This document shows positions 1 through 6,554 of a stretch of DNA of 6,564 bases, one piece after another (position 1 is the stretch's first letter; each line of letters opens with the position of its first letter). The notes beneath the pieces were generated by a model, which saw only the letters and a list, made by a program, of their open reading frames with translations, ran no database searches and had not been told where the DNA came from. The DNA comes from an uncultured Bacilli bacterium (GTDB lineage: Bacteria; Bacillota_I; Bacilli_A; RF39; UBA660), in the NCBI GenBank assembly GCA_947629425.1, contig CANRDR010000088.1, positions 1 to 6,564 of the forward strand. The letters run 5' to 3'. Made by a program: the position numbers and the translations under genes.

Positions 1-1401
1 GCAATAGAAACCTTCCAAAAAGTTAAACAAGAAAATATAAAAGAATTTGTTACAAATTTAGGTATTACTCCTGAATATGAAAAAGGAAGCGATTATATTA
101 ATGAAGTACATGCTATAGGTGGTTTCCAAGGGGTTAATCCAAAACAATTAGCAGCCGCTTATGCTACATTTGCAAGAGGTGGAACTTATATAGAGCCACA
201 TAGTTTCACAAAAGTTGAATATATAAATAGCGATGAAACTTATACTGTAAAACCAATAAAAAGAAAAGCAATGAGTGATTCTACTGCGTTTATGATAAAT
301 ATGATTTTAAAATATGCAGTTACTAGTGGAAATATTTCTACAGGTACAGTAAGTGGTACTGATGTAGCAAGTAAAACAGGAACAAGTTCACTTGATTCAA
401 ATTATGCAAAGAAAAATGGAATACCATCAAGTGCTGTTAAGGATTCATGGCAAGTTACTTATTCACCTGATTATGCAATTGCATTATGGTATGGATGTGA
501 AACTACTACAAAAGATTGTTATATAACAATGAATGATGGAACATCTGCTAGACGTTCTATAAGTCAAGTTTTAGGTAAAAATATTTTAAAACAAAATTCT
601 AAATGGAAACAACCTTCTTCAGTTGTAACGGCTCAAATAGAATTAGAAAGCGATCCATTAGTACTTCCTAGTGAATGTACTCCTAGCAATTTAATTTCAA
701 CAGAATATTTTAAAAAAGGATATGTTCCTACACAAAAATCTACAAGATTTGAAATGTTACCTAACCCAACTAATGTAAAATATAAAGAAACGGCATCTGG
801 TATTGAAATTACATGGGATAAAGTAGCAACACCTAAGGCAATTGATACTGATTACTTAACAGATTATTTTTCAAAAAATATATATAAAACATGGGCAGAT
901 AAATATCTAAATAAAAGAATTGAATATAATAATTCAACATTAGGTGATTTAGCATATTCTATATATATAAATGGTAATTATGTAGCAACTACAACTAATA
1001 ATAATTACATATATAATGGTTCTGCTGCTGGAGAAATAACAATTAAAACAGTTTATACTAACTACTCTGCTTGTAATTCTGAAGGTACAACAATTGTAGT
1101 TACACCAAGCGGTACAACTTCTCCTTCTACTGGTGGAGATTCTAAAGTAGATTTTAGTTTTAAATTAAATGGATCTAACCCAATGTCAAAATCATATTTC
1201 AATAATTTAATTAACAATAACATATCTTTAGGAACTGTAGTTAGCAATGGTGTTGATGTAACAAAAGACGCTACTATTACTTATGAATGTAATGATAATT
1301 GTAATGCAGATGAATTTATAGTAATTATTACAGTAAAATATAAAGGTACAACAAAAGAATTTTCATTTAACGTTAGTGATGATATAGATAATACTGAATA
1401 G
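1..1401 (+). CDS. Class A penicillin-binding protein (PBP1A-type), C-terminal part, 5' end outside window
   Basis: The frame is open from base 1 and ends with TAG, giving 466 visible residues. The protein is an extracytoplasmic peptidoglycan synthase. The glycosyltransferase domain and the SxxK serine and SxN motifs must lie upstream of the window. Seen here is the end of the transpeptidase domain: the GVNPKQLAAAYATFARGG stretch typical of PBP1A/1B at about residues 43-60, and the KTGTS active-site motif at 125-129. This domain ends near residue 200. A fibronectin-III-like segment follows (about 254-369, with ITW and repeated beta-strand patterns), then a Thr/Ser/Pro/Gly linker (371-379) and a second beta-rich domain (381-460). 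Six cysteines lie in the visible part (166, 173, 226, 358, 430, 434), some close enough to pair outside the membrane. The gene is convergent with the ftsY operon and ends in a hairpin. Family assignment is firm; ponA/pbp1A naming is not decided by this fragment. Confidence 0.93.
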   Translation, partial: AIETFQKVKQENIKEFVTNLGITPEYEKGSDYINEVHAIGGFQGVNPKQLAAAYATFARGGTYIEPHSFTKVEYINSDETYTVKPIKRKAMSDSTAFMINMILKYAVTSGNISTGTVSGTDVASKTGTSSLDSNYAKKNGIPSSAVKDSWQVTYSPDYAIALWYGCETTTKDCYITMNDGTSARRSISQVLGKNILKQNSKWKQPSSVVTAQIELESDPLVLPSECTPSNLISTEYFKKGYVPTQKSTRFEMLPNPTNVKYKETASGIEITWDKVATPKAIDTDYLTDYFSKNIYKTWADKYLNKRIEYNNSTLGDLAYSIYINGNYVATTTNNNYIYNGSAAGEITIKTVYTNYSACNSEGTTIVVTPSGTTSPSTGGDSKVDFSFKLNGSNPMSKSYFNNLINNNISLGTVVSNGVDVTKDATITYECNDNCNADEFIVIITVKYKGTTKEFSFNVSDDIDNTE

Positions 1402-1408
1402 TAAAAAT

Positions 1409-1450
1409 AAAGTAGACACAAAAAAAGAAAATGTGTTCTACTTTTCTTTT
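1409..1450. terminator. Rho-independent hairpin between convergent genes, probably bidirectional
   Basis: The arm AAAGTAGACACA (1409-1420) pairs with TGTGTTCTACTTT (1432-1444), with a single extra T as a bulge and an A-rich loop of about 11 bases. On the plus strand the stem runs into TTTTCTTTT, which suits termination after the PBP gene. On the minus strand the stem is followed by ATTTTTAC (just below 1409), so it can also end the operon that finishes with ylxM at 1455. The stem begins seven bases after the PBP stop codon. Pairing was judged by eye, without an energy calculation. Confidence 0.8.
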
Positions 1451-1454
1451 GCTA

Positions 1455-1745
1455 TTAAATTAATCTATTTATTTCTTCTATTATACTATTATCTAATTTC
1501 TTTATTATATTATTTATTTTTATCTTTTTATTATATAAATTTAATATATTTTCATATTCTAATAATTTATCTTTAATAATTATTAATTGTTTAGATATAG
1601 CATTTTTACTTATAGATAAATTATCTGCTATTTCTTGTATAGTTAAATTATCAAAATAATAATCTTCAAAATATCTTTGTTGTTTTACTGTAAGTAACTT
1701 ACCATAATATTCATATAGATTTATTAAATAATCTCTTTCTTCCAT
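1455..1745 (-). CDS. ylxM: YlxM-family (p13-like) SRP-associated helix-turn-helix protein
   Basis: This is a 96-residue, almost wholly helical protein of the UPF0122/YlxM family. The family is normally encoded beside ftsY or ffh and is linked with the signal recognition particle pathway. In streptococci YlxM has been reported to bind SRP components and modulate their GTPase activity. The family signature is visible: an N-terminal segment with LYEYYGKLLTVKQQRYF (10-26), then a sigma-70 region-4-like helix-turn-helix around 35-60 (LTIQEIADNLSISKNAISKQ). The C-terminal tail is Lys/Ile/Asn-rich and the protein is slightly shorter than the usual ~105-115 residues. Its ATG overlaps the ftsY stop by one base (TAATG), and an AAGGA lies nine bases upstream, so it is translationally coupled to ftsY. 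It is the last gene of the operon. No ffh follows, although ylxM usually precedes ffh. Confidence 0.88.
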   Translation of the reverse strand: MEERDYLINLYEYYGKLLTVKQQRYFEDYYFDNLTIQEIADNLSISKNAISKQLIIIKDKLLEYENILNLYNKKIKINNIIKKLDNSIIEEINRLI

Positions 1746-2716
1746 TAAATCATATCCTTAAATAAGCCATAAATATATTCTTCAATATCAAATGATTTTA
1801 AGTCTTCCATACCTTCACCTAATCCAATAAATTTAACAGGTATACCTACACTTTCTTTTATAGCAAGTACTATTCCACCTTTAGCAGTACCATCTAATTT
1901 AGTTAAAACTATTCCTGTAATATTTGTGATACTTTTAAAACTTTCAGCCTGTAATATTCCGTTTTGTCCTGTTGTTGCATCTATAATAAGTAAAGTTTCT
2001 TGTGGTGCATTAGGTATAAATTTACCAATAACTTTATTTATTTTTTCTAATTCATTCATTAAATTTACTTTATTTTGTAATCTTCCTGCAGTATCAACTA
2101 ATACAATATCAACATTTTCTTTCATTGCATTTTCTAAGCCTTCATATATTACACCAGCAGGATCTATATTTTCTTTACCAAAAAATAATGAATCAGTTTT
2201 ATCAGCCCATATTTTTAATTGTTCTACTGCTCCTGCTCTAAAAGTATCTCCTGCAATAAGCATTACTTTTTTACCTTCATTTTTATATTTATAAGCAAGT
2301 TTGCCTATAGTTGTAGTTTTACCTACTCCATTTACTCCTACAAATAATAATACTGTAGGACCTGTTGGATTCATATTAATTTTATCTGATAAATTTTCAC
2401 CTGTTACATATATTAAAAATAATTCATCAACTATAACTTCTTTTAAATTTTCAGTATCAGTTATATTTTCTTTTTTAACACGTTTTTTTAATCTATCTAA
2501 AAAATCAAATGCTGTTTTAACACCTATATCAGCCTTTATAAGTAAACTTTCTAATTCATCAAAATATTCATCAGTTACTTTTTTATATTTTATACCTAAT
2601 ATATTTAATTCACTTACAAATTCTTTTCTTGTTTTTTCTAATCCTTTATCATATACTTCTATTTCTTCTTTTTCTTTTGTTTTAAAAACATTTTTTATTT
2701 TATCAAATAATCCCAT
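1745..2716 (-). CDS. ftsY: Signal recognition particle receptor FtsY
   Basis: FtsY is the SRP-type GTPase that receives Ffh-ribosome-nascent-chain complexes at the cytoplasmic membrane and hands them to SecYEG. The 323-residue length matches Gram-positive FtsY, which has little of the long acidic A domain found in E. coli. It begins with an amphipathic helix (MGLFDKIKNVFK, 1-12), the likely membrane contact, followed by a helical N domain (about 25-100). The G domain is complete: G1 P-loop GVNGVGKTTT (127-136), DTFRAGAVEQL of the insertion-box region (157-167), G3 DTAGR (208-212), G4 TKLDGTAKGG (272-281) and the closing GLGEGMEDL (298-306). AAAGGAAG sits six bases before the ATG, and one base separates it from the rnhB stop. 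It shares its last base with the ylxM start codon. No catalytic or binding motif is missing. Confidence 0.98.
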   Translation of the reverse strand: MGLFDKIKNVFKTKEKEEIEVYDKGLEKTRKEFVSELNILGIKYKKVTDEYFDELESLLIKADIGVKTAFDFLDRLKKRVKKENITDTENLKEVIVDELFLIYVTGENLSDKINMNPTGPTVLLFVGVNGVGKTTTIGKLAYKYKNEGKKVMLIAGDTFRAGAVEQLKIWADKTDSLFFGKENIDPAGVIYEGLENAMKENVDIVLVDTAGRLQNKVNLMNELEKINKVIGKFIPNAPQETLLIIDATTGQNGILQAESFKSITNITGIVLTKLDGTAKGGIVLAIKESVGIPVKFIGLGEGMEDLKSFDIEEYIYGLFKDMI

Positions 2717-2717
2717 A

Positions 2718-3329
2718 TTAATCTTCCTTTACCATTTCTTTTATTGGACTATAACTTTTTCTATATCCATCTATTAAACCATATTTTTCTATATTTTTTA
2801 TATGTTCTTTAGTAGGATATCCTTTATGATTTTTAAATCCATATTCTGGATGTATTTTATCTATTTCATACATCATACTATCTCTTGTTACTTTTGCAAT
2901 AACACTAGCCGCTGCTATAGATAAACTTAAACTATCTCCTTTTATTATACTAGTTGTAGGAATACTTATTTCTAGTGGCATTGCATCTATTAAAATATGT
3001 TCAGGTTTTATTTTTAATTTATTTATTGCATCAACCATTGCTAATTTAGTAGCCTCATATATATTTACTTCATCTATCTTTTTTTCATCTATTATACCTA
3101 CTCCTATAGATAATGCTACATCATTTATTATTTTATAATAATAATTACGTTTTTTTTCACTTAATTTTTTAGAATCAGTTAATCCTTCTATATAAGTATC
3201 TTTTGGTAATATTACAGCAGCCGCAACAACTGGGCCATATAATGGACCTCTGCCTACTTCATCAACACCTGCTATTAAATTAATACCAGATTTATATAAA
3301 TCTCGTTCATATTTTAATAAATCATCCAC
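2718..3329 (-). CDS. rnhB: Ribonuclease HII
   Basis: RNase HII cuts 5' of ribonucleotides embedded in DNA and degrades RNA in RNA/DNA hybrids, using two metal ions. The 203-residue protein has all four acidic catalytic residues in family spacing: D23 and E24 in GVDEVGRGPL, D115 in LIDAMPL and D132 in IIKGDSLSL. Other family blocks are TDSKKLS (51-57), AASVIAKVTRD (140-150) and HPEYGFKNHKGYPTKEH (160-176), whose tyrosine belongs to the segment that senses the ribonucleotide junction. The closing HRxSF-type motif appears here as YRKSYSP (189-195), with Tyr in place of the usual His. The start is GTG, preceded by GGAGG eight bases upstream inside the end of the neighbouring gene, and the two genes overlap by eight bases. 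The stop is one base from the ftsY ATG. rbgA followed by rnhB is a classic Firmicutes pairing, here split by one extra gene. Confidence 0.97.
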   Translation of the reverse strand: MDDLLKYERDLYKSGINLIAGVDEVGRGPLYGPVVAAAVILPKDTYIEGLTDSKKLSEKKRNYYYKIINDVALSIGVGIIDEKKIDEVNIYEATKLAMVDAINKLKIKPEHILIDAMPLEISIPTTSIIKGDSLSLSIAAASVIAKVTRDSMMYEIDKIHPEYGFKNHKGYPTKEHIKNIEKYGLIDGYRKSYSPIKEMVKED

Positions 3330-3915
3330 GTTTTAATCCTCCAGTATTTAATAAACTTTTATTTTCTTCCCAATTTTTAATTTCTTCTATATTTTCTTTA
3401 TTTAATGGATACTTATTTATTAATTGTTCTTTTGTTATTTTATAAGTCATTTCCCATTCTTTATTAGTAGTTTTAAATAATTTTTTTCTACTTATATTAT
3501 CATTTCTAGTAATTTCATTATCGGATAATAAAAACATTAATCTTCCAAAAAGTATTTTAATACCAGTTCTTAAATCTTCTGGATGGTTTATAAATACATC
3601 ATCTCTTCCTTGAATATTACCTACATTATCCATTTTAGCCAATATTAAATATTTTAAAAATAACTCTTCTGTTTCTTCTTGAATAACTGTAGGTGATGAT
3701 GTAACAGCATTTATAACATCTTTTAAAGTAAAATGTAATATATATGTATATAAAATTATAAATCTATCTAAATGTCTTATAAAATAATCAAAAGTTACTC
3801 TATTAGTAGAAAAATATTTATTAATAGCATTTATAAAATTATCTTTTTCTTCTTCATTTAATATTTTATTTAAATTTAATTTCTTATCAAGTATAATTAA
3901 CTCTTCTTTATTCAT
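3322..3915 (-). CDS. Unrecognised helical cytoplasmic protein in the rbgA-rnhB operon
   Basis: I do not recognise this 197-residue protein. It has no signal peptide and no membrane segment, and is predicted by eye to be almost all helical and rich in Asn, Lys, Ile and Glu. Helical units follow one another, each with a proline after a short hydrophobic helix: FTLKDVINAVTSSPTV (62-77), DDVFINHPEDL (105-115) and ITKEQLINKYPLNKENI (160-176). This pattern loosely recalls short helical-repeat proteins such as mTERF, but that is only a visual impression. The end is positively charged (GGLKRG). The ATG at 3915 is preferred over an in-frame TTG at 3933 because AGGAT lies nine bases before it. It then begins one base after the rbgA stop, the same TAATATG arrangement as between rnhB and ftsY. 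It overlaps rnhB by eight bases. The tight coupling suggests a job tied to ribosome assembly or nucleic acid, which is inference only. Confidence 0.85.
   Translation of the reverse strand: MNKEELIILDKKLNLNKILNEEEKDNFINAINKYFSTNRVTFDYFIRHLDRFIILYTYILHFTLKDVINAVTSSPTVIQEETEELFLKYLILAKMDNVGNIQGRDDVFINHPEDLRTGIKILFGRLMFLLSDNEITRNDNISRKKLFKTTNKEWEMTYKITKEQLINKYPLNKENIEEIKNWEENKSLLNTGGLKRG
3338..3342 (-). promoter_or_regulatory. Shine-Dalgarno site fixing the GTG start of rnhB
   Basis: GGAGG on the minus strand lies eight bases before the GTG at 3329 and inside the last codons of the upstream gene. It is the most canonical ribosome-binding site in the operon. It supports the GTG start, which gives the expected N-terminal length before the GVDEVGRG motif. 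Confidence 0.85.
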
Positions 3916-3916
3916 A

Positions 3917-4768
3917 TTAATCAATCCTATCAAATGTTATATTCTTTATAGATTCATTTTTTATATCATTTAATATATAATCACTTACTCTATTATAGTC
4001 TGCTTCATTATTTTTATAAGCACCTATTTTTTTACCTATTGTATCATATACTAATTCTAAATCATCTATATTATCTATATTATATCTAGATAAATAATCT
4101 TTATAGTATTTATTATACATATTTAAAATATATACTGCAATATCATCTTTGTCTAAAATATCACTTTTTATAGCAGACATACTTGCTAAATTATAAGCGA
4201 TTTCTTTACTATCAAATTTAGGCCATAAAATACCTGGCGTATCTAATAGTAGTATATTGCTGTTAGTTTTTAGCCAAACTAAGTTTTTAGTAACACCTGG
4301 TATATTACCTACATTTGCAACTTTTTTACCTGCCATTTTATTAATTAAAGTACTTTTACCTACGTTAGGTATACCTATTACTAATGATTTTATTTGTTTA
4401 TTTTTCATTCCCTTATCATTTCTTTTTATATTAATATTTTCAATTAATTTATTTGTTGTTTTTATTATTTCATCTATAGAATCATGTTTATTTAAATCAA
4501 CTGGAATAACTGTATAACCTTTATTTTTATAATATTCTATCCATTTATTAGTAATTAATTTATCACATAAATCATATTTAGTCATTATTAATATTCTAGG
4601 TTTTTTATTTATTATTTCATCTATATCTATTATTTTACTAGAATAAGGTATTCTTGCATCTACAAGTTCATATACTATATCTATTATAGGTAAAAGTTCT
4701 TTTATTTGTCTTTTTGTTTTTTGCATGTGTCCTGGAAACCAGTTAATGTTTGTTTTATTTTCATTCAT
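3917..4768 (-). CDS. rbgA: Ribosome biogenesis GTPase RbgA (YlqF)
   Basis: RbgA is a circularly permuted GTPase needed for a late step of 50S subunit maturation; it is essential in Bacillus subtilis. From the ATG at 4768 the protein has 283 residues, close to the B. subtilis length. Motifs come in the permuted order: WFPGHM (10-15; the His corresponds to the proposed catalytic histidine), DARIP (37-41), G4 as TKYDL (63-67), G1 GIPNVGKSTL (132-141), G2 PGVT (157-160) and G3 DTPGI (176-180). An alpha-helical ANTAR-like RNA-binding region follows. An in-frame ATG five codons upstream (4783) is less likely because the strong GGAAGTGAT site lies between the two ATGs, and homologs start shortly before WFPGHM. 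It is the first gene of the coupled operon. The usual gene before it in Firmicutes (rplS or lepB) is replaced here by a recombinase gene. No key residue is missing. Confidence 0.97.
   Translation of the reverse strand: MNENKTNINWFPGHMQKTKRQIKELLPIIDIVYELVDARIPYSSKIIDIDEIINKKPRILIMTKYDLCDKLITNKWIEYYKNKGYTVIPVDLNKHDSIDEIIKTTNKLIENINIKRNDKGMKNKQIKSLVIGIPNVGKSTLINKMAGKKVANVGNIPGVTKNLVWLKTNSNILLLDTPGILWPKFDSKEIAYNLASMSAIKSDILDKDDIAVYILNMYNKYYKDYLSRYNIDNIDDLELVYDTIGKKIGAYKNNEADYNRVSDYILNDIKNESIKNITFDRID
3924..3928 (-). promoter_or_regulatory. Shine-Dalgarno site for the 197-aa gene
   Basis: AGGAT on the minus strand, within the last codons of rbgA, lies nine bases before the ATG at 3915. The upstream TTG at 3933 lacks a comparable site, so this decides the start in favour of the ATG. 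Confidence 0.65.
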
Positions 4769-4772
4769 TCTT

Positions 4773-4781
4773 ATCACTTCC
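4773..4781 (-). promoter_or_regulatory. Shine-Dalgarno site fixing the rbgA start
   Basis: GGAAGTGAT matches eight of nine bases of the extended consensus GGAGGTGAT. Its GGAAG part ends eight bases before the ATG at 4768. It overlaps the alternative upstream ATG at 4783, which has no good site of its own. Confidence 0.8.
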
Positions 4782-4786
4782 ATAAA

Positions 4787-4897
4787 TTATTTAACTTCTT
4801 CAAGTTTTTCTTGTTCTTTATTTTCTAATCTTTTCTTTGCTTTTTCAAGTTCTTTTAAACTTTTCTTTGGTGTTGGCATTTCTTCTGTCTTTTGTAC
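4787..4897 (-). pseudogene. Lys/Glu-rich 3' remnant of the gene that preceded rbgA, cut by the recombinase element
   Basis: A reading frame of up to 36 codons plus TAA ends three bases before the ATG at 4783, a position typical of the preceding operon gene. From its only ATG (4879) it would encode 30 residues, beginning MPTPKKSLKELEKAKK and ending LEEVK. This is a charged helical or coiled-coil tail. There is no strong Shine-Dalgarno site before that ATG, which argues against an independent small gene. The frame overlaps the last 53 bases of the recombinase coding frame. The best reading is the C-terminal tail of a host gene whose body lies beyond the other end of the inserted element. By Bacillus-type gene order the candidate is rplS (ribosomal protein L19, with an extended tail) or lepB. 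The residues are too low in complexity to decide, and a true short peptide is not excluded. Confidence 0.5.
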
Positions 4898-4910
4898 TTA
4901 ATGACACATT
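4845..4910. other. Probable attachment-site junction (element/chromosome boundary)
   Basis: The recombinase stop at 4845-4847 lies inside the reading frame that runs on towards rbgA. The switch from recombinase-specific to host sequence must therefore fall near here, probably around 4880-4900 where the host-type frame opens. Large serine recombinase genes commonly sit directly beside one attachment site. The exact crossover dinucleotide cannot be read because the other end of the element is outside the window. Confidence 0.4.
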
Positions 4911-6554
4911 TTTATTTCTGTTATTATTTATTGTAGTTTTATATTCTGCACCTGTCTTTAAAACATATCTAATTACATTAGGTTTTACTTCTCCATTTTC
5001 TGAAATTTCACCTATAATAATTTTTTCAACAATGGTATCAAAAATTTCTCTGTTAAATTCGGTTAAAGTTGCAGGTTCATTTATTATTTTTTCTATTTTC
5101 TTTAATTTATCATAAACATCTTTACTTTTATTATTATATTTTTCTATATCTTGTAATTTACAATTTATACTATCTAAACTTTCTTTCAATTCTTTTTCTT
5201 TTAAAATATAAGTATCTTTATCAATAACTTTTTCTAACTTCATATCAACTAGTTCAAGTAATTTATCTTGTATATTTTGTTTTTCTTTTTCTAGTTTATT
5301 TTTATCATTTTGATAATCATTATTTTCAAGTATCTCTTTAATCATTTTAAATAGTTGATTCTTATTCTTATACTTTTTACTAATTAAATTATTATAAAGT
5401 TCAATAAACATTGTTTCTAATAAATCTTCTCTTAAAGTAATCGAATGTTTGCAGTCTTCTTTTCTGTAGACTTTATTAGTGCATCGCCAATAACACCATT
5501 GTTTTCCATTTTCTTTAGTACCATTCGTTCTTCTCGTAAAAGTTGCTCCACAAAATCCACAAACAAATTTACTACTAAATGCATATCTCATACTAAACTT
5601 GCTTTGATGTTTACTACCATTAGGGATAAGATTTTTACTTCTCTTTTGATATATTTCTTGTGCTTTATTCCAAACATCTCTTGTAATTATAGATTTATGA
5701 TGATCTTTTACATAATACTTTTCTTTTTCTCCAAAATTTCTTACCATTTTATGAGTTATTGGACTTTCAACATAATTTTTTTGTCCTATAATATCTCCAA
5801 CATATTTTTCATTGTTTATCATACTTATAATTGATGTTGAATACCATTTCTTACCATTGCTACAAGTTGGAATATCTCTATCATTTAATATTTTAGATAT
5901 GGTTTTTGCACCTTTGCCATTACAATAAAGATTAAATATTTCTCTAACTATTTCTGCTTGTTTTTCATCTATTTCTAATTGCTTATTTTGTTTATTCCAA
6001 ATATAACCATAAGGAGCAGCACCATTAGCCATTTCTCCACGTTTCATTTTTGCTTTTAAACCTAATTTTATATTTTGAGATATTGACTCACTTTCTGCTT
6101 GAGCAAATGCACTATAAAATGTTAAAAACATTTCACTATCCATATCTAAAGTTTTAATGTTTTCTTTTTCAAAATGAATGTCTACATGATGTTCTCTAAG
6201 TAGTCTTACATACTTAAGAGTATCTAAAGTATTTCTTGCAAATCTTGATATAGATTTAGCCAATATAATGTCTATCTTACCATTTAATGCATCATCAATC
6301 ATCTTTTTAAATTCAGTACGTTTTTTAACACCTGTACCACTAATACCCTCATCAGCATATACACCAACAAATTCCCAATTAGGATTAGACTTAATCTTAT
6401 CAGAATAGTATTTTATTTGGGAAGAATAACTTGTTAATTGTTCTTCACTATCTGTACTTACTCTTGCATAAGCACAAACTTTCTTTAAATTATTAATAAC
6501 AGAATTTTCTTTTTTAGAATTGAGATTAGCTGCAATAATCTCAACTTGTGCCAT
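4845..6554 (-). CDS. Large serine recombinase (site-specific integrase of a mobile element)
   Basis: This 569-residue protein belongs to the large serine integrase/TnpX-like family, which inserts and excises phages and integrative elements through a phosphoserine intermediate. The resolvase domain (about 25-165) has the catalytic serine S33 in YARVSTD, then GVYADEGISGTGVKKRTEF (64-82) and KSISRFARNTLD (100-111), whose arginines R104 and R107 are catalytic-type residues. The recombinase domain follows (about 180-300; GAAPYGYIW, NNEKYVGDIIGQKNY). The zinc-ribbon segment has CGFC (332-335), C354, C358 and C368. A long Lys/Glu coiled coil (about 415-490), as used in synapsis control, precedes the final IRYVLKTGAEYK-type strand segment (528-539). 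GAGG six to seven bases before the ATG supports the start. The last residues (about 558-569) lie in the overlap with the presumed host tail. The gene looks complete and potentially active. Confidence 0.95.
   Translation of the reverse strand: MAQVEIIAANLNSKKENSVINNLKKVCAYARVSTDSEEQLTSYSSQIKYYSDKIKSNPNWEFVGVYADEGISGTGVKKRTEFKKMIDDALNGKIDIILAKSISRFARNTLDTLKYVRLLREHHVDIHFEKENIKTLDMDSEMFLTFYSAFAQAESESISQNIKLGLKAKMKRGEMANGAAPYGYIWNKQNKQLEIDEKQAEIVREIFNLYCNGKGAKTISKILNDRDIPTCSNGKKWYSTSIISMINNEKYVGDIIGQKNYVESPITHKMVRNFGEKEKYYVKDHHKSIITRDVWNKAQEIYQKRSKNLIPNGSKHQSKFSMRYAFSSKFVCGFCGATFTRRTNGTKENGKQWCYWRCTNKVYRKEDCKHSITLREDLLETMFIELYNNLISKKYKNKNQLFKMIKEILENNDYQNDKNKLEKEKQNIQDKLLELVDMKLEKVIDKDTYILKEKELKESLDSINCKLQDIEKYNNKSKDVYDKLKKIEKIINEPATLTEFNREIFDTIVEKIIIGEISENGEVKPNVIRYVLKTGAEYKTTINNNRNKNVSLSTKDRRNANTKEKFKRT

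Noticed and set aside
1062..1247. Minus-strand 61-codon frame inside the PBP gene
   Set aside because: It is antisense to the C-terminal domains of the PBP and shows no family motif.
1926..2777. Two plus-strand reading frames (1926-2294 and 2301-2777) opposite ftsY and rnhB
   Set aside because: They are antisense to two well-conserved genes. The Phe/Ser/Ile-rich translations are what AT-rich antisense frames give, and they match no family.
3322..3324. Reading TGA as tryptophan (mycoplasma code)
   Set aside because: TGA cleanly ends the 197-aa gene and the recombinase, while conserved tryptophans such as that of WFPGHM in RbgA use TGG.
3916..3933. TTG start of the 197-aa gene, adding six residues
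   Set aside because: The ATG at 3915 has a well-placed AGGAT and a spacing identical to another junction in the operon; the TTG has no clear site.
4769..4783. ATG at 4783 as the rbgA start
   Set aside because: It has no good ribosome site, whereas GGAAGTGAT between the two ATGs serves the one at 4768, and the family starts shortly before WFPGHM.
4784..4870. TTGAAA-like hexamers as a promoter for rbgA
   Set aside because: The following -10 candidates are poor, and such hexamers are expected by chance in A-rich Lys/Glu codons.
4257..5115. Plus-strand reading frames opposite rbgA (4257-4517) and the recombinase end (4837-5115)
   Set aside because: Their hydrophobic look comes from T-rich antisense sequence; no ribosome site or family motif supports them.
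5445..5834. Plus-strand reading frame opposite the recombinase
   Set aside because: It is an antisense shadow of the zinc-ribbon and recombinase-domain region, with Phe/Ile-rich composition and no recognisable motif.
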